NCBI GenBank assembly: GCA_946482495.1
Contig: CAMLRV010000167.1
Span: 1-5,313, forward strand
Reading direction: 5' to 3'
Length of the DNA: 5,313 nt
From: an uncultured Flavobacteriia bacterium
Lineage (GTDB): Bacteria; Bacteroidota; Bacteroidia; Flavobacteriales; Flavobacteriaceae
Shown: positions 1 through 5,313 of the stretch, one piece after another
Numbering within the stretch: position 1 is the first letter of the stretch
Layout: each line of letters begins with the position of its first letter
Position numbers and translations under genes: made by a program
The notes under the pieces: model-generated
The model's input: only the letters and a program-made list of their open reading frames with translations
The model's database searches: none
What the model was told of the DNA's origin: nothing

Positions 1-73
1 TTTTTTAGGTCTTTTTTAGACCACATCTTTGCATAAAATTCAGAAAATAAAGTATTTATATAATAAAAATGTA

Positions 74-81
74 TATTTTTG
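74..81 (+). promoter_or_regulatory. Candidate -7 promoter element (TAnnTTTG type)
   Basis: The octamer TATTTTTG fits the TAnnTTTG -7 consensus used by the primary sigma factor of Bacteroidota. It would start transcription roughly at positions 86-90, leaving a leader of about 25-30 nt before the ATG at 115. No convincing TTTG-type -33 element lies at the usual distance; the nearest is TTTA at 55-58, only 15 bp away. The surroundings are very AT-rich, so a chance match is possible. Confidence 0.5.
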
Positions 82-114
82 CACCATTAAAAAAATAACC
101 AACCCCAAATTAAA

Positions 115-1686
115 ATGAAAACAAAATTTTTATTCGTAACATTAATTTCATTATTATTTAATTTAGTAAACGCCCAAGAACCAGTAAGAAACGCCAGATT
201 AGACTCAATTAATGACATAATCAATAAAAATTCTAAAGGTTTACGATTTATTTTAAACGAAGTAAGTGTAAACTCTGAATTATCTGAAATTGGGACTTCA
301 TTCTTCAAAAACAAATTCATCATTTTGTCTAATAAAAAAAGAAGACATTATGAAACTACAATGAATGAAGACACAAAAACTCCAAATAACAATTTATACT
401 GTGTAAATGTTGACAGTACTGGAAATTTAACTTTCCCATTATTATTTGCCTCAGCTATTGATTCAAAAGATAATGAAGGTACAATTACTTTCACTCCGGA
501 TGAAAATAAAGTTTTCTTTACTCAAAACTCTAAAGAAAATCCAAATGTTTACAAATTATATACAGCTGATTTAGATGTAAAATCGGATAAATATTGGACA
601 AATATTACGGAATTAAAATTAATGGACGACCAATATTCAGTTGAAACGCCATTTGTATCTAATGATGGAAAAAAATTATACTTTTCATCAAATATTCCTG
701 GTGGAGCTGGTGGTTTTGACTTATATGAAGTGGCAATTTTAGAAAATGGAACATTAGGTGCCCCAATGAATTTGGGTTCTAAAATTAACACAAAAGAAGA
801 CGAAAAATTCCCATTCATTTCGAATGACAACAACTATTTGTTTTTCTCTTCAAAAGGACATACAAATATGGGAGGTTTTGATGTTTTCAGATCGTCAATT
901 ACAGAAGATGGTTACCACACTGCTTTTAATTTAGGTGGAACTTTAAACTCAAGAAAAGACGATTTAGCTTTTGTTATGGTAAACGACACAAGAGGTTACG
1001 TTTCTTCAGACAAAACAGCCACAGACGGAAACTATGATATTTATAGATATAATTTAAAAATGGCTCCAAATACAGTTTCTAAATTGGCTATTAAAGAAAA
1101 AACCACAGGTATCACTTTACCTAATGCTAAAATTGTGGTTAAAAATGAATTCGGAAGAATTTTAGCTGATGGAAAAACGGATGACAAAGGAAACATTTCA
1201 ATCATTTACAATCCTCTTACCATTTACAATGTAACGGTAGAAAAAGATGGTTATGAGCCTTTCACAAAACAGTTGACTTCTGGAGATTTCTATAATGATT
1301 CTTCAATTGAATTAAATCAATCAAAACCAGTTGTTACAGATACCGAAATTAAAATTGAAAATATTTATTTCGATTTCAACAAGGCTTCAATTAAACAAGA
1401 ATCTACCCTTTCTTTAAATAAAATCATCAGTGTGTTGAATGAAAACAAAGAAATGTCAATTTCAATTTTTGCTCACACAGATGCTAAAGGTTCAGACGAA
1501 TACAACAAAGTATTATCTGAGAAGAGAGCAAAAGCAACATTTGATTACTTAGTTTCAAAAGGAATTAACAAAGACAGATTGAAATACATGGGAATGGGAG
1601 AAATGGAATTAAAAGTAAAATGTACTACTTGTACCCCAGAAGAAGATCAATTAAACAGAAGAACAGAATTTAAAATTAATAAATAA
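115..1686 (+). CDS. PD40 beta-propeller / OmpA-family envelope protein
   Basis: A 523-residue exported protein, probably held at the periplasmic face of the outer membrane by binding peptidoglycan. Residues 1-20 form a signal peptide (MKTK, then a hydrophobic core, ending VNA before Q21). Residues about 120-315 hold PD40/WD40-like propeller blades: FTPDENKVFF near 126-135, FVSNDGKKLYFSS near 180-192, and FISNDNNYLFFSS near 234-246, with GGFDLY and GGFDVF following the last two. Residues about 322-400 resemble a carboxypeptidase-regulatory-like beta-sandwich (NAKIVVKNEFG, TDDKGN, VEKDGYEP). Residues about 411-523 are an OmpA C-terminal domain, with IYFDFNKASIK at 417-427, HTD at 454-456, SEKRAK at 468-473 and NRRTEF at 514-519. 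D456 and R471 are the expected diaminopimelate-binding pair. A CxxC pair (C503, C506) precedes NRRTEF. The order resembles the type IX secretion protein PorE, but no TPR region is seen and no PorP/SprF gene is adjacent, so the role is left open. The start is supported by the signal peptide; the gene ends in tandem stops TAATAA. Confidence 0.92.
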   Translation: MKTKFLFVTLISLLFNLVNAQEPVRNARLDSINDIINKNSKGLRFILNEVSVNSELSEIGTSFFKNKFIILSNKKRRHYETTMNEDTKTPNNNLYCVNVDSTGNLTFPLLFASAIDSKDNEGTITFTPDENKVFFTQNSKENPNVYKLYTADLDVKSDKYWTNITELKLMDDQYSVETPFVSNDGKKLYFSSNIPGGAGGFDLYEVAILENGTLGAPMNLGSKINTKEDEKFPFISNDNNYLFFSSKGHTNMGGFDVFRSSITEDGYHTAFNLGGTLNSRKDDLAFVMVNDTRGYVSSDKTATDGNYDIYRYNLKMAPNTVSKLAIKEKTTGITLPNAKIVVKNEFGRILADGKTDDKGNISIIYNPLTIYNVTVEKDGYEPFTKQLTSGDFYNDSSIELNQSKPVVTDTEIKIENIYFDFNKASIKQESTLSLNKIISVLNENKEMSISIFAHTDAKGSDEYNKVLSEKRAKATFDYLVSKGINKDRLKYMGMGEMELKVKCTTCTPEEDQLNRRTEFKINK

Positions 1687-1711
1687 TAAACTCACAACAA
1701 ACCCCTTTAAA

Positions 1712-1843
1712 ATGTCAATTAAAAAAATTATCGCAGTCGTAGTAGTTGGATTAGTATTAACATCATGCTCAAGTAGAGGATGGAGCTGCAAAGCAAGATA
1801 TGTAAATGCGAAGCCAGTTGCAACTGAAAAGAAAGCTGCGTAA
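1712..1843 (+). CDS. Small predicted lipoprotein, function unknown
   Basis: A 43-residue ORF, MSIKK...EKKAA. It begins with two lysines and a hydrophobic stretch (residues 6-16, IIAVVVVGLVL), then the lipobox LTSC at 16-19. C19 should therefore be lipidated and become the first residue of a 25-residue mature peptide. That peptide is basic, with a second cysteine (C26), a WSCKARY segment and an Ala/Lys-rich tail. It starts 25 bp after the upstream envelope gene, with no terminator between, and ends 30 bp before a strong terminator, so the two genes are probably co-transcribed. The leader ACCCCTTTAAAATG resembles that of the upstream gene (ACCCCAAATTAAAATG). I recognise no family. Reality as a gene rests on the clean signal peptide and lipobox, and on position; a chance ORF with such a signal is unlikely but not excluded at this size. 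Confidence 0.7.
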   Translation: MSIKKIIAVVVVGLVLTSCSSRGWSCKARYVNAKPVATEKKAA

Positions 1844-1873
1844 AATAACACACACAACAACTATAAAAAAAAG

Positions 1874-1902
1874 AAAAAGGCAATCGTATTGATTGCCTTT
1901 TT
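1874..1902. terminator. Bidirectional intrinsic terminator
   Basis: A perfect 12-bp inverted repeat: AAAAAGGCAATC at 1874-1885, loop GTATT, and GATTGCCTTTTT at 1891-1902. On the + strand the stem ends in a run of six T (1898-1903). On the - strand the stem is followed by T-rich sequence, complementary to the A-rich stretch 1865-1878. It lies between converging genes: 31 bp after the lipoprotein stop and 20 bp after the clpX stop. It should end transcripts from both sides. Confidence 0.93.
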
Positions 1903-1921
1903 TAATTTCTATACATCTGCT

Positions 1922-3154
1922 TTAAGAAGCTACTTGTAATTTTTGAAGTAAGTTTTTGTTTAATGTTAGTTCTGCAAATTCACGAGAAACATTTAAATCT
2001 TTTTCTTCTGAACTTGGCAATTCGAACATCGCATCTGTTAAAATTGCTTCACATAGTGAACGTAAACCACGCGCTCCTAACTTGTATTCTAGTGCTTTTT
2101 CAACGATAAAATCTAAAGCTGCATCTTCAATTGTAAATTCAACACCATCCATTTCAAATAACTTTTGATATTGCTTAATTAAAGCGTTTTTAGGTTCAGT
2201 TAAAATGGCACGTAATGTTTTTCCATCTAAAGGATCCATGTGCGATAAAACTGGCATACGACCAATAATTTCAGGAATTAAACCAAACTCTTTTACATCG
2301 CGTGGAATAATATACTGCAATAAATTATTTTCGTCTACTTTATCTAAATCTTTAGAGGCACTAAATCCCATCGCTTGGCGATTTAATCTTTTGGAAATGA
2401 TACGTTCAATACCATCAAAAGCACCACCTGCAATGAATAAAATATTTTGAGTATTTACTTCCACAAATTTTTGATCTGGGTGTTTTCTACCGCCTTTTGG
2501 CGGCACATTTACCACAGAACCTTCTAATAATTTTAATAGAGCTTGTTGTACACCTTCTCCAGAAACATCTCTAGTAATAGAAGGATTATCACTCTTACGA
2601 GCAATTTTATCAATCTCATCAATAAAAACGATTCCTCTTTCGGCTTTAGCCACGTCATAATCGGCAGCTTGAAGTAAGCGTGTTAAAATACTTTCCACAT
2701 CTTCTCCAACATAACCAGCTTCCGTTAAAATGGTTGCATCTACAATTGCTAAAGGCACGTTTAACATTTTTGCAATGGTTTTAGCTACTAATGTTTTACC
2801 TGTACCGGTTTGTCCAACCACTAAAATGTTACTTTTTTCAATTTCAACATCATCGGTTTGCACCTTTTGCATCAATCTTTTATAGTGATTGTAAACCGCA
2901 ACACTCAATACTTTTTTAGTTTGCTCTTGCCCAATTACATACTCGTTCAAAAACGCATTTATTTCTTTAGGCTTACGCAATACCAAATCGCCCAAGGCAT
3001 CAGCATCCATAGTTCCTTTCAACTCTTCGAGTACAATACCGTGTGCCTGCTCAATACATTTATCGCAAATATGCGAATCAATACCTGCAATTAATAAATT
3101 AGTTTCTGGCTTTTTCCTTCCACAAAACGAACATTCTAATACTTCTTTTGCCAT
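1922..3154 (-). CDS. clpX: ATP-dependent Clp protease ATP-binding subunit ClpX
   Basis: A cytoplasmic AAA+ unfoldase that forms a hexamer, recognises degradation tags, unfolds the substrate and threads it into ClpP. The 410-residue length is normal for the family. The N-terminal zinc-binding domain has C8, C11, C30 and C33. In the AAA+ core are Walker A GQTGTGKT (114-121), pore-1 loop GYVGED (148-152 for YVGED), Walker B IVFIDEID (175-182), a pore-2 region around [18 protein letters not shown] (195-212), an RKH loop (223-225), the arginine finger R299 in IGRMP, and sensor-2 GARGLR (360-365, arginine R362). The ClpP-docking tripeptide, IGF in E. coli, appears to be MGF at 262-264. It lies downstream of clpP across an 89-bp gap filled by a repeat hairpin. 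The start places the zinc domain at the usual distance and is preceded by eight A residues rather than a Shine-Dalgarno. No own promoter was recognised on this strand, so co-transcription with clpP is likely. Confidence 0.98.
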   Translation of the reverse strand: MAKEVLECSFCGRKKPETNLLIAGIDSHICDKCIEQAHGIVLEELKGTMDADALGDLVLRKPKEINAFLNEYVIGQEQTKKVLSVAVYNHYKRLMQKVQTDDVEIEKSNILVVGQTGTGKTLVAKTIAKMLNVPLAIVDATILTEAGYVGEDVESILTRLLQAADYDVAKAERGIVFIDEIDKIARKSDNPSITRDVSGEGVQQALLKLLEGSVVNVPPKGGRKHPDQKFVEVNTQNILFIAGGAFDGIERIISKRLNRQAMGFSASKDLDKVDENNLLQYIIPRDVKEFGLIPEIIGRMPVLSHMDPLDGKTLRAILTEPKNALIKQYQKLFEMDGVEFTIEDAALDFIVEKALEYKLGARGLRSLCEAILTDAMFELPSSEEKDLNVSREFAELTLNKNLLQKLQVAS

Positions 3155-3162
3155 TTTTTTTT

Positions 3163-3240
3163 AGTAGCAAAGTAACAGAGTGGCAAAGTAGCAGAGTTCC
3201 TTACTTTGAAACTTTGCTACTTTGTAACTTTGTAACTTTA
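3163..3240. repeat. Head-to-head octamer arrays forming an imperfect hairpin
   Basis: On the + strand 3163-3197 consists of four 8-nt units of the form AGTRRCAR plus a partial unit. 3203-3240 consists of four units of the form ACTTTGNN plus a partial ACTTTA. The second array is the inverted complement of the first. Opposing 3163-3197 with 3203-3237 around the five-base loop TCCTT gives 35 positions: 27 Watson-Crick pairs, 4 G-T pairs and 4 mismatches. An exact 11-bp inverted match also exists between 3163-3173 and 3211-3221. The hairpin fills most of the clpP-clpX gap. It has no T-run in the clpX direction (eight A follow instead), so it does not look like an intrinsic terminator. It could be a dispersed intergenic repeat or an mRNA-processing or stabilising element; which one cannot be decided from one copy. 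Confidence 0.88.
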
Positions 3241-3243
3241 AAT

Positions 3244-3900
3244 TTATCTTCTTAATACTTCATCAATCATTCCATACTCTTTAGCTTCATCCGCAATCAT
3301 CCAATAATCGCGTTCGCTATCTTTATATACTTTATCGAAAGGTTGTTTTGAATGTGTTGAGATGATTTGATATAATTCATCTTTCAATTTCAACATTTCT
3401 TTTAAGTTAATTTCCATATCAGTAGCTACACCTTGCGCTCCACCAGATGGTTGGTGAATCATTACACGTGAATGTGGTAATGCCGAACGTTTTCCTTCTG
3501 CTCCAGCACATAATAAAACCGCGCCCATTGAAGCAGCCATACCTGTACAAATTGTAGCTACATCTGGTTTGATGTATTGCATTGTATCATAAATACCTAA
3601 ACCAGCGTATACACTTCCTCCTGGAGAGTTGATATAAATTTGAATATCTTTAGAAGCGTCTACACTTTCTAAAAATAATAATTGTGCTTGAATGATATTT
3701 GCCATATAATCGTCTACACCCGTTCCCATGAAGATAATTCTATCCATCATTAAACGCGAAAACACGTCTAATTGAGAAATATTTAATTGACGTTCTTCAA
3801 TAATATATGGTGTTAAACTACCCACCAATTTATCATAGTACAAACTATTTACACCGTGTTTTTTTGTAGCAAATTTTTTAAATTCTTTTCCGTAATTCAT
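3244..3900 (-). CDS. clpP: ATP-dependent Clp protease proteolytic subunit ClpP
   Basis: A cytoplasmic serine peptidase that assembles as a barrel of two heptameric rings and degrades proteins fed in by ClpX. The protein has 218 residues. The catalytic triad is complete: S124 in GMAASMGA, H149 in MIHQPSGG, and D198 in SERDYW, with the same spacing as E. coli precursor residues S111, H136 and D185. The handle/substrate-groove motif INSPGGSVYAG lies at 90-100. The first about 30 residues (MNYGKEFKKFATKKHG...) make the N-terminus about 13 residues longer than in E. coli ClpP, probably a propeptide region; the maturation site cannot be read from sequence. It sits between tig (100-bp gap) and clpX (89-bp gap), the standard order. 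A hairpin and a TAnnTTTG-like element in the upstream gap suggest a separate promoter from tig. There is no Shine-Dalgarno, as with the other genes here. Confidence 0.98.
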   Translation of the reverse strand: MNYGKEFKKFATKKHGVNSLYYDKLVGSLTPYIIEERQLNISQLDVFSRLMMDRIIFMGTGVDDYMANIIQAQLLFLESVDASKDIQIYINSPGGSVYAGLGIYDTMQYIKPDVATICTGMAASMGAVLLCAGAEGKRSALPHSRVMIHQPSGGAQGVATDMEINLKEMLKLKDELYQIISTHSKQPFDKVYKDSERDYWMIADEAKEYGMIDEVLRR

Positions 3901-3936
3901 TATAAAATGTGTTTTAAATATTGATAACTTAAATAT

Positions 3937-3965
3937 AAAAACGCCAAACCAAATGATTTGACGTT
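3937..3965 (-). terminator. Probable intrinsic terminator after tig
   Basis: Read on the - strand, AACGTCAAA and TTTGGCGTT form a 9-bp stem (one G-U pair) around the loop TCATTTGG, followed by a short T-run (TTT, then ATATTT). It lies 35 bp after the tig stop and about 40 bp before the clpP start. The stem has only four strong pairs and the T-run is short, so termination may be partial and allow read-through into clpP. Confidence 0.6.
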
Positions 3966-3973
3966 CAAATATA
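3966..3973 (-). promoter_or_regulatory. Candidate -7 promoter element for clpP-clpX
   Basis: On the - strand the octamer TATATTTG exactly fits the Bacteroidota TAnnTTTG -7 consensus. A weak -33-like TTAG lies 20 bp upstream (3994-3997). Transcription would start near 3958-3962, giving a clpP leader of about 60 nt. The element abuts the hairpin at 3940-3965, so the start would fall at or inside the stem. Chance matches are common in such AT-rich gaps. Confidence 0.45.
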
Positions 3974-4000
3974 GTAAAATTTATAATTTAAAACTAACGA

Positions 4001-5313
4001 TTACATTTCACCATACATAGCTTTAATGAAATCTTGGTAGTTTACTTCTTGCACTTTTGCTTTTACGTTTGTTTTGTATAAGTCAATCATTTTTAATGTT
4101 AAAACTTGATCTGAAATACGTTTAATTTCTTCTTGATTTGACATTACTCTTGAAACGATTCCATCAATTTCTGCGTCTGTTGCATTTGTTTGACCGAATT
4201 GAGCCATTTGTTGTCTAATTAATCCAGAAGTATAATCTTTTAATTCTTCAAATTTAACTTGTAAGTTATTTTGAACAAAGATTTTAGATTCGATTAATTG
4301 GTAACGTAATCCTTTTTCAGATCTTGCGAATTCAACCTCAGCCTGTTCTGCTGTTAATGGGTTTTCTCCAACAGTTTGAATCCATTTTTTTAAGAATGTT
4401 TCTGGCAAATCAAATTTTGTAGATTCTAATAATGCTTCTGTAACATCATTTAAAAACTTTTGATCAGCTTGTTGTACGAATTGTTGTTCAGCATCTTCTT
4501 TGATTTTTCCTTTTAAACCATCTAAAGAAGTTACTTCTCCGTTAGGAAATAATTTCGCAAATAATTCTTCGTTTAATTCTGCTTTTTCGATAGATTGAAT
4601 AGCTTCAATTGTGAAATTAACTTCAATATCTAAACCATGAACATCGTCATGAGAAACTTTTAAATAATCCATTAATTGGTGGTCGTCACTAAATAAACCT
4701 TTTGTTTTTAAAGTAACTACATCTCCTACTTTTTTACCAATAAATAACTTTCCAGTTTTCGCATCAGCAAAAATATCTAATCCAATTAAAGCTTGGCTGT
4801 TGATTCCTTTTTCTTCATTAGAAAATGTTCCGCTTACTTCAAAACCTGCTTTCACTTCCGTTTCCGTAAGGATTTTTCCGTATTGCTTTTGAATTCTTTC
4901 TACTTGTTCGTTTAACAAAGCCTCATCAGCAATTACTTTGTAATGCGTTACATTTGCAGCTTTTGATAAATCTACATTGAATTCTGGAGCTAAACCTAAT
5001 TCAAATTCGAAATTTAATTCATCTGCATCCCAATCGAAAGTTTCATTTGCAACTGGCAAAGCGTTTCCTAATAAGTCTAATTTTTCGTTTGTAATATAGT
5101 CACTTAAACTTTTTTGTAAAAGTCTGTTTACTTCTTCAAATATTGCCGCTTTTTCGAATTGTTTTTTGATTACTGCCATTGGAGTTTTACCTTTTCTAAA
5201 ACCTGGTAATACTGCCGTCTTTCTTTTTACTTCTAAAAGACTGTCAATTTTTCCAGCGTAATCATTTTTATCAATTGTAATCTTTACAACCGCATTTAAA
5301 GCGTCAATTTGTT
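4001..5313 (-). CDS. tig: Trigger factor (5' end beyond the window)
   Basis: A ribosome-associated chaperone that binds at the exit tunnel and shields nascent chains. An ATG exists at 5179, but it is internal: the frame stays open to the window edge and adds 44 residues (QIDALNAVVKITIDKND...). These contain the ribosome-docking signature GFRKGKTP at visible residues 37-44 (5179 is the Met just after it). In E. coli the signature starts at residue 43, so about six residues are missing beyond 5313. Visible length is 436 residues, near the family's usual size. After the ribosome-binding domain comes a region in the position of the FKBP-like domain (about visible 150-240) that lacks a PGFE-type active-site segment, then the helical chaperone domain (about 250-436), rich in Gln, Glu and Lys. 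It is the first gene of the tig-clpP-clpX cluster; a hairpin follows its stop by 35 bp. Confidence 0.96.
   Translation of the reverse strand, partial: QIDALNAVVKITIDKNDYAGKIDSLLEVKRKTAVLPGFRKGKTPMAVIKKQFEKAAIFEEVNRLLQKSLSDYITNEKLDLLGNALPVANETFDWDADELNFEFELGLAPEFNVDLSKAANVTHYKVIADEALLNEQVERIQKQYGKILTETEVKAGFEVSGTFSNEEKGINSQALIGLDIFADAKTGKLFIGKKVGDVVTLKTKGLFSDDHQLMDYLKVSHDDVHGLDIEVNFTIEAIQSIEKAELNEELFAKLFPNGEVTSLDGLKGKIKEDAEQQFVQQADQKFLNDVTEALLESTKFDLPETFLKKWIQTVGENPLTAEQAEVEFARSEKGLRYQLIESKIFVQNNLQVKFEELKDYTSGLIRQQMAQFGQTNATDAEIDGIVSRVMSNQEEIKRISDQVLTLKMIDLYKTNVKAKVQEVNYQDFIKAMYGEM

Noticed and set aside
1..22. GGTCT (8-12) and AGACC (18-22) around five T, and a TTTTTTAG direct repeat at 1-8 and 12-19.
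   Set aside because: The stem is only 5 bp with no T-run after it, and the sequence is low-complexity at the window edge; it could be the tail of an upstream terminator, but this cannot be shown.
24..31. CATCTTTG, a second -7-like element upstream of the envelope gene.
   Set aside because: It has C in place of the first T, no -33 element, and would give a leader of about 75 nt; the element at 74-81 fits better.
549..833. An open frame on the - strand inside the envelope gene, and similar antisense frames at 87-323, 1956-2168, 2205-2450 and 2858-3094.
   Set aside because: All lie opposite well-supported genes, carry no motif and reflect the codon composition of the real strand.
1651..1860. 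A 69-codon open frame on the - strand across the small lipoprotein gene.
   Set aside because: It overlaps the end of the OmpA domain and the whole lipoprotein gene on the opposite strand; no recognisable domain, and the hydrophobic look comes from the complement of Lys/Ala-rich codons.
1684..1860. CACAACAA after both + strand stop codons (1693-1700 and 1853-1860).
   Set aside because: Short, low-complexity A/C-rich sequence; two copies 160 bp apart do not establish a repeat element.
3163..3240. The octamer array as a CRISPR array or an intrinsic terminator.
   Set aside because: Units are 8 nt with no spacers, and the hairpin is not followed by a T-run in the direction of clpP-clpX transcription.
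4001..5179. A trigger factor starting at the ATG at 5179.
   Set aside because: The frame is open for 44 more codons to the window edge and these encode the conserved ribosome-binding signature, so 5179 is an internal methionine.

Overview
The window looks like ordinary chromosomal DNA from a member of the Bacteroidota, most likely Flavobacteriaceae (Flavobacterium-like). The evidence is strongly AT-rich DNA with A-rich codons, no Shine-Dalgarno sequences before any start, promoter-like elements of the Bacteroidota TAnnTTTG type, and a PD40-propeller/OmpA envelope protein of a kind common in that phylum.

Layout. Two genes on the + strand meet three genes on the - strand. On the left (115-1843, +) is a secreted envelope protein with a PD40-type beta-propeller, a carboxypeptidase-regulatory-like domain and a C-terminal OmpA peptidoglycan-binding domain. 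It is followed after 25 bp by a 43-residue predicted lipoprotein, probably in the same transcript. A perfect 12-bp hairpin with T-runs on both strands (1874-1902) closes this unit and also serves the genes arriving from the right. On the right, in - strand transcription order, are tig (trigger factor, running off the window edge and lacking only about six N-terminal residues), clpP and clpX. This is the widespread bacterial order joining the ribosome-associated folding chaperone to the ClpXP protease. A terminator-like hairpin and a -7-like promoter element lie between tig and clpP, so clpP-clpX may be transcribed at least partly separately from tig.

Function. Trigger factor meets nascent chains at the ribosome, ClpX unfolds tagged or damaged proteins, and ClpP degrades them. 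All catalytic residues of ClpX and ClpP are present. The OmpA-type protein and the lipoprotein belong to the outer membrane/periplasm and share only the terminator region with the proteostasis genes.

Most notable item. The 89-bp clpP-clpX gap is almost filled by two head-to-head arrays of a degenerate octamer (CAAAGT-type facing ACTTTG-type) that together form a 35-bp imperfect hairpin. It does not look like a terminator, and its unit resembles the phylum's own promoter elements. I see no defence system, mobile element, CRISPR array, RNA gene or clearly new multi-gene system here. No gene-free stretch exceeds 300 bases.
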